In this document: positions 54,943-63,970 of the stretch, one piece after another
How the letters are laid out: each line of letters begins with the position of its first letter
How positions within the stretch are numbered: position 1 is the stretch's first letter
Source of the DNA: Candidatus Kryptoniota bacterium
GTDB taxonomy: Bacteria > Bacteroidota > Ignavibacteria > Kryptoniales > Kryptoniaceae
Reading direction: 5' to 3'
NCBI GenBank assembly: GCA_938074445.1
Contig: CALJEK010000008.1
Location: forward strand, 62,001-126,000
Length of the DNA: 64,000 bases
Position numbers and translations under genes: made by a program
The notes under the pieces: model-generated
The model's input: only the letters and a program-made list of their open reading frames with translations
What the model was told of the DNA's origin: nothing
The model's database searches: none

Positions 54943-56442
54943 GTGCTTCTTCCGTATGAAACCTTTAAACTTTTAGCTGAAAGAGGAAATGTTATACCGG
55001 TTTATGAATCACTTCTTGGGGACACGGAAACCCCCGTATCAGTTTATATGAAGATAAAAGATAAAAGCAACTTTTCTTTTTTATTCGAAAGCGTTGAGGG
55101 AGGTGAAAAAATAGCGAGATATTCGTTTATCGGATTACGACCGTTTATGCTTTTTGAATCCAAGGGGATGAATTTTAATGTTAAAATTTTTGATGCCAAA
55201 TTTTCATTTGTTGAAAATGAAGTTAAAAATGAAACACATCCGCTTGGGGCACTGGAAAAAATTCTTTCACTCTTCAGGTCTGTTAATACTGAAGACCTAC
55301 CGAGATTTACATGTGGGGCTGTCGGATACTTCGGCTACGAAAGCGCTTCGCTCGTTGAAAAGATACCATATGCTAAAGTCGATGATATCCAGGTGCCAGA
55401 TATACTTTTGATGTTTTTCGACTCCCTTCTCGTGTTTGATAATTTAAAAAGGAAAATCTTTTTGATTTCAAATGTTTATAAAAATGGAAAAGAAAGCGAG
55501 TCGGAACTAAAAGACAAATATTACACTGCGCTTGGAAAAATAGTTGAGCTAAAAACGCTTTTGAAAAAAAGAGTTAATCCAGAAATTTCAAAGGTTGAAA
55601 TTGCGGATGAATTTAAATTCAACATGACGAGAGAAGAATTTATTGAAAAGGTGGAGCAAGTGAAAAGATATATTATAAATGGCGACATCTTCCAAGCCGT
55701 GATCTCGCAAAGGGGCGAGCGAAAAATTGAAGGTGATCCATTCGATATATATAGAATGCTTAGAGTTGTAAATCCATCGCCATATATGTATTTTTTAAAT
55801 ATGGAAGACCTTAAAATTATAGGTTCATCCCCCGAGCTTTTAGTCAGAGTTGAAAATAAGATTGTTGAAACAAGACCGATAGCAGGAACTCGAAGAAGAG
55901 GAAAATCACCTGAGGAAGATGCTAAACTTGAGCAGGAGCTTTTGAATGATGAAAAAGAAAAAGCCGAACATTTGATGCTTGTCGATCTCGGCAGAAATGA
56001 TATCGGAAAAATAAGTTATTTCGGAACAGTCAAAGTCGATCAATTTATGATTGTCGAAAGATATTCACATGTTATGCACATTGTTAGCAATATAAGCGGA
56101 AGGTTAAGGGATGATGTATCTCCAATAGAGGCGCTTTATGCGTGTTTCCCAGCTGGAACTGTAACTGGAGCCCCAAAGATAAGAGCTATGGAGATAATAG
56201 CAGAACTTGAACCAACGAGGAGAGGAATTTACGGCGGAGCAATTGGATATATTGATTTTTCTGGGAACATTGATTCGTGTATAGCCATAAGAACGATTGT
56301 AATGAAAGGGAATAGAGCATTTTTCCAAGCTGGCGCAGGCATTGTTTATGACTCGATACCGGAGCGAGAATATCAAGAGACCCTTGATAAACTTGCAGCC
56401 ACGTTCAAAGCAGTTGAACTATTAAGCGAAAACCAAATTTGA
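54943..56442 (+). CDS. trpE: Anthranilate synthase component I
   Basis: A 499-residue chorismate-utilising enzyme. N-terminal regulatory segment [20 protein letters not shown] contains the ES element linked to tryptophan feedback. The C-terminal catalytic domain has [65 protein letters not shown] and [17 protein letters not shown]. Starts at GTG, 14 bp after the thioesterase gene, and is followed at once by trpG. PabB is the alternative, but the N-terminal motif favours TrpE. Confidence 0.94.
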   Translation: MLLPYETFKLLAERGNVIPVYESLLGDTETPVSVYMKIKDKSNFSFLFESVEGGEKIARYSFIGLRPFMLFESKGMNFNVKIFDAKFSFVENEVKNETHPLGALEKILSLFRSVNTEDLPRFTCGAVGYFGYESASLVEKIPYAKVDDIQVPDILLMFFDSLLVFDNLKRKIFLISNVYKNGKESESELKDKYYTALGKIVELKTLLKKRVNPEISKVEIADEFKFNMTREEFIEKVEQVKRYIINGDIFQAVISQRGERKIEGDPFDIYRMLRVVNPSPYMYFLNMEDLKIIGSSPELLVRVENKIVETRPIAGTRRRGKSPEEDAKLEQELLNDEKEKAEHLMLVDLGRNDIGKISYFGTVKVDQFMIVERYSHVMHIVSNISGRLRDDVSPIEALYACFPAGTVTGAPKIRAMEIIAELEPTRRGIYGGAIGYIDFSGNIDSCIAIRTIVMKGNRAFFQAGAGIVYDSIPEREYQETLDKLAATFKAVELLSENQI

Positions 56443-56449
56443 ATTGCTC

Positions 56450-57019
56450 ATGATTTTAGTTATCGATAATTACGACTCGTTTACATATAACCTTGTCCAA
56501 TACTTGGGAGAGCTTGGTGTTGAAATGGAAGTCGCAAGAAATGATGCTATAACAATTGATGAGATAAAACAAATGCGACCAGATGCTATAGTTATTTCAC
56601 CTGGTCCCTGTACCCCTTATGAAGCTGGAATTTCAATTGATGTGATAAAACAGTTTCATAAATCAGTTCCAATCCTTGGTGTTTGTCTTGGGCACCAGGC
56701 AATCGGGGTAGCTTTCGGTGGCAAAGTTATAAAAGCGCCAACTATAATGCATGGGAAGATTTCCGAGATCTATCATAATAATTCACATATATTTTCAGGT
56801 TTGCCCAATCCATTTAAGGCAACGCGATATCATTCCCTAATTGTAGATAAAAATACATTGCCAGATTCGCTTGAAGTAATCGCGTGGACAAAAGATGGGA
56901 TTATAATGGGGTTGAAACATAAAGAATTCCCAACATTCGGCGTTCAATTTCATCCTGAATCAATTATGACGGAGTTTGGTAAAGAGATTTTAAAAAATTT
57001 TATCTATCGGAAATTTTAA
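56450..57019 (+). CDS. trpG: Anthranilate synthase component II (glutamine amidotransferase)
   Basis: About 189 residues. [20 protein letters not shown] at the N-terminus, [13 protein letters not shown], nucleophile Cys in [15 protein letters not shown], and [13 protein letters not shown] with the catalytic His/Glu. The ATG at 56450 gives the canonical N-terminus; a TTG at 56444 would add two residues. No trpD, trpC or trpB follows, so the pathway is split. Could also serve folate synthesis as PabA. Confidence 0.94.
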   Translation: MILVIDNYDSFTYNLVQYLGELGVEMEVARNDAITIDEIKQMRPDAIVISPGPCTPYEAGISIDVIKQFHKSVPILGVCLGHQAIGVAFGGKVIKAPTIMHGKISEIYHNNSHIFSGLPNPFKATRYHSLIVDKNTLPDSLEVIAWTKDGIIMGLKHKEFPTFGVQFHPESIMTEFGKEILKNFIYRKF

Positions 57020-57028
57020 ACAAATCCT

Positions 57029-57724
57029 ATGCGGAATATGACGGATAAAATTTTAAAGGACGAGCAAATGTGGTTTGAAAGCAGACAAAGAGATATATGG
57101 AGAATATTTAGAATAATGGCTGAGTTTGTTGAGGGTTTCGATCAAATGACGAAGCTCGGACCTTGTGTTTCAATTTTTGGCTCTGCACGAACAAAGCCGG
57201 GACATAAATATTATGAAATGGCTCGAGAAGTCGCAAAAGAACTCGTGAAATCTGGATTTGGAATAATAACAGGAGGTGGTCCCGGAATCATGGAAGCAGC
57301 AAACCTTGGGGCAAAAGAGGCAGGCGGTTTATCTGTTGGAATTAACATTGAACTTCCACTTGAACAAAAATTTAACCCATATGTTGATATCGGGATTGAG
57401 TTTAGGCACTTTTTCGTCAGAAAAGTTATGTTTGTAAAATATGCACAGGGCTTCGTCGTTTTACCAGGTGGATTTGGAACGCTTGATGAATTTTTCGAAG
57501 CTGTAACACTAATACAAACCGGAAAAACAACCAGATTCCCAGTCGTTCTTATGGGTAGTGAATATTGGAATGGCTTGATAGAATGGCTTAATAATAAAGT
57601 TCTCGCTGAGGGGAATATTTCGCCCGAAGATATGAACATATTTGAACTTACAGATGATCCAAAAGAAGCAGCAAGAATAATAACCGAGTTTTACCAAGAA
57701 AATGTCGTTTCGCCAAACTTTTAA
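57029..57724 (+). CDS. LOG-family (TIGR00730-like) nucleotide-binding protein
   Basis: A 231-residue Rossmann-fold protein: SIFGSARTKPGHKYYEMA, TGGGPGIMEAANLGAKEAGG, and the signature PGGFGTLDEFFEAVTLIQTGK in two overlapping parts (PGG-x-GT-x2-E). Members are cytokinin-type phosphoribohydrolases or nucleotide 5'-monophosphate nucleosidases, often mislabelled lysine decarboxylase. The N-terminal 45-residue helical extension is usual for the longer subgroup. Confidence 0.92.
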   Translation: MRNMTDKILKDEQMWFESRQRDIWRIFRIMAEFVEGFDQMTKLGPCVSIFGSARTKPGHKYYEMAREVAKELVKSGFGIITGGGPGIMEAANLGAKEAGGLSVGINIELPLEQKFNPYVDIGIEFRHFFVRKVMFVKYAQGFVVLPGGFGTLDEFFEAVTLIQTGKTTRFPVVLMGSEYWNGLIEWLNNKVLAEGNISPEDMNIFELTDDPKEAARIITEFYQENVVSPNF

Positions 57725-57742
57725 AAGTTAATTCAAGTTGGT

Positions 57743-58471
57743 ATGCTTCGTCTTGAGAATTTAACTAAAAAGTTCGGTGATTTCGTCGCTGTCGATAATT
57801 TGACCCTTGAGGTTAAATCTGGTGAATTTTTTGGTTTTCTTGGTCCAAACGGCGCAGGAAAAACAACAACTATAAAAATGATCGTCGGCTTGATCAGACC
57901 AACAAGTGGAAAAATTTTCATCTGCGGCATCGACGCTTTAAAGGAACCTGAAAAGGTAAAAAGTTATCTTGCCTATGTTCCAGACCAACCGTATATGTAT
58001 GACAAACTAACGGGTCGCGAATTTCTATATTTTATCGGCGGACTTTTCAAAATGGACAAAAAGGAAATAAAAGATAAAATCGATTTTTGGGTTCGGCATT
58101 TTGAAATTGAAAAATGGATAGATAAAAGAATCGAAGAATATTCGCAGGGAATGAAACAACGAGTCATAATTGCATCTGCACTGCTACATGATCCGAAAGT
58201 GATAGTAATTGATGAACCAATGGTTGGACTTGACCCAAGAAGCGCAAGGATTGTGAAAGATACTCTGAAACAGAAATCAAAGGAAGGAGTAACAATCTTT
58301 ATGTCAACCCACTCAATTGAAGTTGCTGAAGAGCTCTGCGATACAATTGGGATAATAAAGGACGGGAAATTAATTGCGAAGTTTGGGGCTGAAGATATTC
58401 AAAAATTTAAACAAAGCCGAGACGGCAGATTTGAATCTATTTTCATTGAACTAACGAAAAGCGAAAGCTAA
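57743..58471 (+). CDS. ABC transporter ATP-binding protein
   Basis: A 242-residue ABC-2-type ATPase. Walker A GPNGAGKTTT near residues 34-43, Q-loop VPDQPYMYDKLTG, signature EYSQGMKQRV (variant of LSGGQ), Walker B VIVIDEPMVGLD and H-loop STHS. Pairs with the permease gene 12 bp downstream, probably as an exporter. Confidence 0.95.
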   Translation: MLRLENLTKKFGDFVAVDNLTLEVKSGEFFGFLGPNGAGKTTTIKMIVGLIRPTSGKIFICGIDALKEPEKVKSYLAYVPDQPYMYDKLTGREFLYFIGGLFKMDKKEIKDKIDFWVRHFEIEKWIDKRIEEYSQGMKQRVIIASALLHDPKVIVIDEPMVGLDPRSARIVKDTLKQKSKEGVTIFMSTHSIEVAEELCDTIGIIKDGKLIAKFGAEDIQKFKQSRDGRFESIFIELTKSES

Positions 58472-58483
58472 TTTTGAGGAGAG

Positions 58484-60154
58484 ATGAGAGAAATTTTTTT
58501 AATTTTAAAATTTAAACTTCTCTCCATTTTTAAAGCTGTGCTTGATTCAAAGTGGGGTGCTGTTTTAAAAGAAATTGCTTCAGTGGCTATATTCACTGGG
58601 TTTGCGCTGTCAACTTTCATCTCTTCGAATTATGCAACCGCGTATCTTTTATCTGAGGCTAAAATTGGACTTTTTCTCTTTCATAGGGTCTTATCAATGT
58701 TGCTTTTCATCCTATTTGTTCTTGTCAGCCTGGGGAATATGATCGTCGCGTATTCTACGCTTTACAAAAGCAAAGATATTGAATTTTTCCTCACAACCCC
58801 GATAAAACCGATAAAAATTTACACCGTTAAGTTTCTTGATAATTTCTTCTATAGTTCATCTACAATGTTCATCTTTATCTTTTCAATTTTGCTTGGTTAT
58901 GGGAGCTATCTTGGGAAGCCACTGCATTTTCATCTCTTTTCATTCTTTGGAGTTATAGTCCCATTTATGCTTATGTCCGCATCTTTCAGCATAACGATTT
59001 TGATGTTGATTTTAAAGCTGTCTAAAAAAATTGATATTAGAAAGCTTATTCTGCTCGCTGGTTTGATTTACGCAATCGGAGTTTATCTTTATTTTAAGAG
59101 CACAAACCCGACAAAATTGTTTACAGAAGTGATGAAGTATTATCCGTACATTGATCAATACTTCGCGCAACTTAATCCATCATTTGTTCTTTATCTCCCC
59201 AATCACTGGGTCGCTGAGATATTTTACTTTAGCGCTCGCGGAATTTCCGAAATGGTTCTAAAATATTTTCTGATTTTAATATCTGCGACGCTTGGTATGT
59301 TGTTAATCAACTTTAGCGTTGCGCGAAAACTTTACTTTGAGACCCTCTTCATCGCCTTTGATTTGAAAAATAAGTTCAAGAAAAAAATAAATCTTGAATT
59401 TTTGAACTTTGAGAAAAGATCAGTATTTCACCCCCAAATAGAAGTCCTAATGAAGCGCGACTTAAAGATGTTTCTAAGGGAACCAAGTCAATGGGTTCAC
59501 TTCTTAATAATGCTCTTGCTTGTTTTAATATTTATATGGAGTTTAATCAACATGCGATTTTACAGAGTTGAAACCCAGCTTTTATCCCTCGCTTTTATAT
59601 CTATCTTTTCATTCAATACCTTTTTAATTGCTTCAATCGTGATTCGTTTTGTTTATCCTTTAATCTCGCTTGAAGGTATGAACTATTGGACTATCAGGTC
59701 GTCACCCCTTAAATTGTCACGGCTTTATGTTCACAAATTCATAATTTCATTTTTCCCAATTTTAATAGTTTCTGAAGCAATATCATATTTTTCCATTTTT
59801 CCGTTTGGCAAAGATAAAAATATTGGGATTTTAATGGCGATCGTTTCATTCTTCATTGCGTTAACCTATGTATCGCTTGGACTTGGGATGGGCGGATATT
59901 TTGCAAATTACGCTGAAAAAAGCCCGGTTCGCATAGCCTCGTCAAGGGGGGCAACGATTACCCTTTTGCTTGGTCTTGTGTTAATTTCAATTTTTATGGG
60001 AATTATATTTGTTCCGATAACTTTTTATTTCCAATCTTCAAAATTCAACACTGAATTTTTCAAATCAGCGATCGTAGGGGTGTTTTTCACATCGATTGCT
60101 ATTTCGGTGCCATTCAATTTGCTTGGTTTAAAAAGTATGGGGAAAGATTTTTGA
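58484..60154 (+). CDS. ABC transporter permease
   Basis: A 556-residue polytopic membrane protein with about 12 predicted transmembrane segments (for example FTGFALSTFISSNYATAYL, VLSMLLFILFVLVSLGNMIV, ITLLLGLVLISIFMGIIFV). Two similar halves are separated by a charged stretch (EVLMKRDLKMFLREPSQW) resembling the coupling helix of ABC-2 exporters. Substrate unknown. AGGAGAG precedes the ATG. Confidence 0.85.
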   Translation: MREIFLILKFKLLSIFKAVLDSKWGAVLKEIASVAIFTGFALSTFISSNYATAYLLSEAKIGLFLFHRVLSMLLFILFVLVSLGNMIVAYSTLYKSKDIEFFLTTPIKPIKIYTVKFLDNFFYSSSTMFIFIFSILLGYGSYLGKPLHFHLFSFFGVIVPFMLMSASFSITILMLILKLSKKIDIRKLILLAGLIYAIGVYLYFKSTNPTKLFTEVMKYYPYIDQYFAQLNPSFVLYLPNHWVAEIFYFSARGISEMVLKYFLILISATLGMLLINFSVARKLYFETLFIAFDLKNKFKKKINLEFLNFEKRSVFHPQIEVLMKRDLKMFLREPSQWVHFLIMLLLVLIFIWSLINMRFYRVETQLLSLAFISIFSFNTFLIASIVIRFVYPLISLEGMNYWTIRSSPLKLSRLYVHKFIISFFPILIVSEAISYFSIFPFGKDKNIGILMAIVSFFIALTYVSLGLGMGGYFANYAEKSPVRIASSRGATITLLLGLVLISIFMGIIFVPITFYFQSSKFNTEFFKSAIVGVFFTSIAISVPFNLLGLKSMGKDF

Positions 60155-60155
60155 T

Positions 60156-60184
60156 TTGAAAGAAAGAAATTTTGTTTGTATATT
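60156..60184 (+). promoter_or_regulatory. Promoter of tRNA-Arg
   Basis: TTGAAA (60156-60161), 17-bp spacer, TATATT (60179-60184), 12 bp to the tRNA 5' end. Hexamers and spacer identical to the tRNA-fMet promoter. Confidence 0.7.
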
Positions 60185-60196
60185 TAAAATGAATTT

Positions 60197-60270
60197 GCGC
60201 CCGTAGCTCAACTGGATAGAGCGTCTGGCTACGGACCAGAAGGTTGGGGGTTCGAGTCCCTCCGGGCGTG
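60197..60270 (+). tRNA. tRNA-Arg (anticodon ACG)
   Basis: Complete cloverleaf: acceptor GCGCCCG / CGGGCGU (G1-U72 wobble), D arm GCUC...GAGC, anticodon stem UCUGG / CCAGA around CUACGGA (anticodon ACG), T arm GGGGG-UUCGAGU-CCCUC, discriminator G. CCA is not encoded. Confidence 0.96.
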
Positions 60271-60282
60271 CTAAAAATTAAC

Positions 60283-60630
60283 TTATTTATCTTCTTCCTC
60301 TTCACCTGTTGATAGCCCTAAATCGCCAAAAAGCATCATTCTTGCCTTTTCAGACATCATACCTGGATTCCATCTCGGCTCCCATACAATGACAACATCA
60401 GCATCCTTTACACCCGGAATCTGAAGCAACCTCTCGCGTACCTGTTGACTTATGAATGTATGAGCAGGGCAACCTGGAGCAGTGAGGGTCATCTTAACTC
60501 CAACCCAATCATCAATAATTTTAACTTCATATACAAGCCCAAGATCAACTATGTTTATCGGGATTTCAGGGTCATAGCATTCCCTGAGAGCCTCATATAC
60601 TTGTTCTTCTGTGACCATGATTTTTACCAT
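60283..60630 (-). CDS. SufT/MIP18-like metal-sulfur cluster assembly factor
   Basis: A 115-residue DUF59-type protein: EALRECYDPEIPINIVDLGLVYEV near the N-terminus in overlapping motifs, MTLTAPGCPAHTFI with the conserved Cys, and the C-terminal VWEPRWNPGMMSEKARMML (R-W-x-P-x-M). Family members help Fe-S cluster maturation. The window has many Fe-S proteins, but no suf operon is visible here. An internal ATG at 60618 would shorten it by four residues. It is convergent with tRNA-Arg. Confidence 0.9.
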   Translation of the reverse strand: MVKIMVTEEQVYEALRECYDPEIPINIVDLGLVYEVKIIDDWVGVKMTLTAPGCPAHTFISQQVRERLLQIPGVKDADVVIVWEPRWNPGMMSEKARMMLFGDLGLSTGEEEEDK

Positions 60631-60673
60631 TTTGTTTTTATTAAATATAACGATTCCGTAAAACTTTTGAAAA

Positions 60674-61201
60674 TCACTTCCCTCTTCTCTTTTTCCCCTC
60701 GTATTTCAGCGTCGTCTCATAAAGTTCAAGTTTTTCAAGCATTTGAATTGTTTTATTTATTTGCTCACGAAGTTCTGTAAATGAAGAAATCATTTTATTT
60801 ACCTCATCATGAGGCAAATCTGTTTCCGTTGAAACTTTTGCAAGCAAACTTTCCAAACCAACTCTCATTTTATCATAACTTTTTAAAAACGCTTCTTTAA
60901 GTAATTTGGGTGTTAATTTAACGGATCGAAATTTAACCCTCGGACCTGTGCCATAAATTCCAACCTCGATAAGAATTTTCTCAACGCTTTCAGGAAGGTC
61001 ATAGTGTGAAGTTCCGATGGTTTCGATTACTTCAAATTTTCTGCTTCTTTTCAGCATATTTACGAAATCCGAAAAGGGAGGAAGTGGCGTGGTTTTATAA
61101 TGATATTTTATGATCAGATAAATTTTTCTCGCTGGAACAAGAATTTCATCATCTTTGGCAATTATCTCCTCAACTATTTTCATTAATTTTCTTGAGGACA
61201 T
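60674..61201 (-). CDS. Hypothetical protein, helical with winged-helix-like N-terminus
   Basis: A 175-residue protein I do not recognise. The first 65 residues (KLMKIVEEIIAKDDEILVPARKIYLIIKYHYKTTPL...) could form a winged helix similar to HARE-HTH-like domains. The rest is mostly helical, with a likely coiled coil around residues 135-170 (EVNKMISSFTELREQINKTIQ) and a basic tail KRRGK. It starts 2 bp after the MalK-like ATPase gene, so they are co-transcribed. Confidence 0.7.
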   Translation of the reverse strand: MSSRKLMKIVEEIIAKDDEILVPARKIYLIIKYHYKTTPLPPFSDFVNMLKRSRKFEVIETIGTSHYDLPESVEKILIEVGIYGTGPRVKFRSVKLTPKLLKEAFLKSYDKMRVGLESLLAKVSTETDLPHDEVNKMISSFTELREQINKTIQMLEKLELYETTLKYEGKKRRGK

Positions 61202-61203
61202 CT

Positions 61204-62313
61204 TTATCTATACAAAATAGATTCTTCCGTATCCTTATCGAAGAAATGCGCCTTTTTTACGTCAATTATAAGTTCCTTATAAATTCCAGCTTGTGGTTCC
61301 TCATATGCGGGGATTCGAGCGACACATTGAGATGTCGTCGTTGCGAAATAAAGATAGATTTCATTCCCCATCGGTTCAACAACATCTATGAAAACATTTA
61401 TCTTTTCACCGTTTGATATTTGAGTGTAAACTGGATCATATATATGCTCAGGTCTTATGCCTAAAACCACATCCTTGCCAATGTAATTTTTCAGCTTGTC
61501 ATGATACTCTTGAGGTATTGACAACCTAACCCCATTGTTATTTTCGATAAATTTCAAACCATCCTCACGAAGTATTTTCCCTTCAAGAAAATTCATAGAT
61601 GGGCTACCGATGAAACCCGCGACAAACTTATTTTTTGGAAAGTTATAGAGATTTAAAGGTGTATCTATCTGCTGGATCACCCCATCTTTCATAACTACAA
61701 TCCTATCTCCCATCGTCATCGCTTCAACTTGATCATGCGTCACATAAATCATAGTTGCGCCAAGTTTTTTATGAAGTTTTGAAATTTCAGTTCTCATTTG
61801 AACTCTAAATTTTGCGTCAAGATTGCTAAGAGGCTCATCAAAAAGAAAAACCTTCGGGTTTCTAACAATTGCCCTTCCAACCGCAACGCGTTGTCTTTGT
61901 CCTCCGGAAAGCTCTTTCGGTTTACGATCAAGGAGATGTTCAATGTTAAGTATCTTTGCTGCTTCTTTAACTCTTTTGTCAATTTCACTTTTTGGATATT
62001 TGCGAAGCTTTAAACCGAAAGCCATGTTTTCGTAAACCGTCATATGTGGATAAAGAGCATAATTTTGAAAAACCATCGCTATATCTCTGTCCTTCGGCGG
62101 GAGGTCGTTAACAATCTTACTGTCGATGTAAATATACCCTTTCGTAACATCTTCAAGCCCGGCTATCATCCTTAAAGTCGTGGTTTTACCACAACCTGAT
62201 GGTCCGAGAAGAACCATAAATTCCCCATCTTTTACCTCAAATGTTGCATCTTTCACCGCGATGACATTGTTGGGATAAATCTTGGTTACATTTTCAAGTT
62301 TAACTTCTGCCAT
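61204..62313 (-). CDS. MalK/UgpC-type sugar ABC transporter ATP-binding protein
   Basis: A 369-residue ATPase: Walker A GPSGCGKTTT near residues 37-46, Q-loop MVFQNYALYPHM, signature LSGGQRQRVAVGRAIVR, Walker B VFLFDEPLSNLD, H-loop VTHDQ, and a C-terminal MalK-type TOBE/OB domain (LGIRPEHIYDP). Normally powers uptake of oligosaccharides or glycerol phosphate. No permease or binding protein is nearby, so it may serve several transporters encoded elsewhere. Confidence 0.94.
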   Translation of the reverse strand: MAEVKLENVTKIYPNNVIAVKDATFEVKDGEFMVLLGPSGCGKTTTLRMIAGLEDVTKGYIYIDSKIVNDLPPKDRDIAMVFQNYALYPHMTVYENMAFGLKLRKYPKSEIDKRVKEAAKILNIEHLLDRKPKELSGGQRQRVAVGRAIVRNPKVFLFDEPLSNLDAKFRVQMRTEISKLHKKLGATMIYVTHDQVEAMTMGDRIVVMKDGVIQQIDTPLNLYNFPKNKFVAGFIGSPSMNFLEGKILREDGLKFIENNNGVRLSIPQEYHDKLKNYIGKDVVLGIRPEHIYDPVYTQISNGEKINVFIDVVEPMGNEIYLYFATTTSQCVARIPAYEEPQAGIYKELIIDVKKAHFFDKDTEESILYR

Positions 62314-62336
62314 TTTCTGCCTTCACTTTTTAAGTT

Positions 62337-62342
62337 ATTATA
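62337..62342 (-). promoter_or_regulatory. Candidate -10 element for the MalK-like gene
   Basis: TATAAT on the minus strand in the 39-bp gap after aroA, about 25 bp before the ATG. The -35 region (TGTCTT at 17 bp) is poor, so this is tentative. Confidence 0.3.
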
Positions 62343-62352
62343 GGTTACAAAT

Positions 62353-63633
62353 CTAATTTAAGACATTTTTTAAAATTTCATAAAAATTGGGGAAAGAAAT
62401 TTTTACGCACTCAGGGTTATCTATAACCGTCTCGCCTTCAGCAACTAAACCAGCTATTGAAAAAGCCATGGCAATTCTATGATCACCGTAAGTTTGAATC
62501 AAAGTGCCTTTGAGTTTCTTTCCGCCTTCAAATGAAAATCCATCTTCATATTCCTCAATTTCAATTCCCATATTTCTAAGATTTTTAACAATTGCCTTTA
62601 TCCTATCGCTTTCCTTGTTTCTTAAATCTCTTGCATTGCGAACTTCAAAAACACCTTCCGCAACCGCTCCAGCAACCGCAAGCACAGGGATTTCATCAAT
62701 TACATTTGGTATCAAATCACCAGCAAGAGTTAAGTTTTTTAGATTTATTTCCTTCCCGGACTTTACAATTACATCCCCAATTTGCTCGTTTGATACTTCT
62801 CTAACATTTTCAAATTCAATCATTGCCCCCATCTTTCTGAGAACATCGATAAAACCAGTTCGTGTCGGGTTCAAACTTACATTTTTTACAACTATGTGAG
62901 AATTAGGAATAATTGAAGCAGCAACAATGAAGAACGCGGATGATGATATATCGCCGGGAATCAAGTAATATTTGTTTTCAATTTTTATCCCTGGCTCAAC
63001 TTCAATTATTTTTTTGCCATCTTCACTTGAAACCTTTAAACCAAGCAATCTTTCCGTGTGGTCTCTTGTTTGAACTTTTTCTATGATCTTGGTTTTACCT
63101 TCGGCATGAAGTCCAGCGAATATAATACAGGATTTCACTTGTGCGCTTGGGATTTCAAGTTCGTATTCAATTGAATTTAAATTTTTAACAGCATAAATTT
63201 TCAACGGTGCTGTGCCGTTTTCGGTCGCCTCGATTTTCGCCCCCATCATTCTGAGAGGTTTAATAATTCTCATCATTGGACGCTTGCGCAGGGAATCATC
63301 CCCTGTTATCTCGGAGTTAAAATTTTGTCCAGCGAGTATACCAGAAAGAAGACGTATCGTTGTTCCGGAGTTCCCCGCATAAAGAGTTGATCTGGGCTTT
63401 TGAAAGTTTTTAACCCCCCTACCTTTTATCATAAGTTTTTCCGATATTTCAATCTCGACCCCGAGTTCCCCAAGACAATCAAGTGTTCGCAATGTGTCGT
63501 CGGATAGAAGAAAGTTTTCAATAACATTTACACCATTTGAAAGAGCAGAAATAAAAGCTACACGATGAGAGATCGACTTATCCCCAGGGGGATAGATTAT
63601 CCCTGCAAGATTATTTGCTTTTTTAATTTTCAT
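62353..63633 (-). CDS. aroA: 3-phosphoshikimate 1-carboxyvinyltransferase (EPSP synthase)
   Basis: A 426-residue enzyme of the shikimate pathway, combining shikimate-3-phosphate with PEP. Seen: YPPGDKSISHRVAFISALS near residues 15-33, LYAGNSGTTIRLLSGILAG (PEP-binding loop), SAQVKSCIIFAGLHAEG, PGDISSSAFFIVAASII, NLRNMGIEIEEYEDGF and TYGDHRIAMAFSIAGL. The G-N-S-G-T loop and PSAQVKS indicate a functional enzyme. It supplies chorismate for the TrpE/TrpG pair elsewhere in the window. Confidence 0.96.
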   Translation of the reverse strand: MKIKKANNLAGIIYPPGDKSISHRVAFISALSNGVNVIENFLLSDDTLRTLDCLGELGVEIEISEKLMIKGRGVKNFQKPRSTLYAGNSGTTIRLLSGILAGQNFNSEITGDDSLRKRPMMRIIKPLRMMGAKIEATENGTAPLKIYAVKNLNSIEYELEIPSAQVKSCIIFAGLHAEGKTKIIEKVQTRDHTERLLGLKVSSEDGKKIIEVEPGIKIENKYYLIPGDISSSAFFIVAASIIPNSHIVVKNVSLNPTRTGFIDVLRKMGAMIEFENVREVSNEQIGDVIVKSGKEINLKNLTLAGDLIPNVIDEIPVLAVAGAVAEGVFEVRNARDLRNKESDRIKAIVKNLRNMGIEIEEYEDGFSFEGGKKLKGTLIQTYGDHRIAMAFSIAGLVAEGETVIDNPECVKISFPNFYEILKNVLN

Positions 63634-63660
63634 CTACCAAAAACTATTGACTTAACTTAA

Positions 63661-63693
63661 GATAAAAATAAAGGGGTTGCTGACGCAACCCCT
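63661..63693 (-). terminator. Rho-independent terminator of the small coiled-coil gene
   Basis: Perfect 9-bp stem AGGGGTTGC (63672-63680) / GCAACCCCT (63685-63693) with a TGAC loop (plus-strand reading). On the minus strand it is followed by TTTATTTTTATC. Lies 22 bp downstream of the gene ending at 63716. Confidence 0.85.
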
Positions 63694-63715
63694 ACTTAGC
63701 TGATCACGCCAAGAT

Positions 63716-63940
63716 TTAACCTCCGGTTTCACCAGCGCCTTGGGCGACCCCTTCACCAGATTCTTCTTTCTTCTCTTGCGCTCCAAGTTTTGCTTCCAAA
63801 GCCTCTACCCTTTTGACAAGGTCTTCAACCTGCTGTTGTAAAGATTTAAACTTCGCGTCGACATAGTTTTTCGAAACACCACCTGTCTTTGCCGGAGCTT
63901 TCTTGGCTGGCTTTTTCGTAGTTTTCTTCGCCTTTGCCAT
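63716..63940 (-). CDS. Small basic coiled-coil protein
   Basis: A 74-residue protein with three zones: a Lys/Ala/Pro-rich N-terminus (KAKKTTKKPAKKAPAK) like histone-H1 or AlgP tails, a heptad-patterned coiled coil (residues 26-53, VDAKFKSLQQQVEDLVKRVE), and a Gly/Glu tail. It has a strong SD (GGAGGG, 9 bp before the ATG), a candidate promoter and its own terminator, so it is a monocistronic gene that may be well expressed. A nucleoid-associated or structural role is possible; function unknown. Confidence 0.78.
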   Translation of the reverse strand: MAKAKKTTKKPAKKAPAKTGGVSKNYVDAKFKSLQQQVEDLVKRVEALEAKLGAQEKKEESGEGVAQGAGETGG

Positions 63941-63970
63941 ATTTAATGCCCTCCGTTAGTTTTGATTTAA

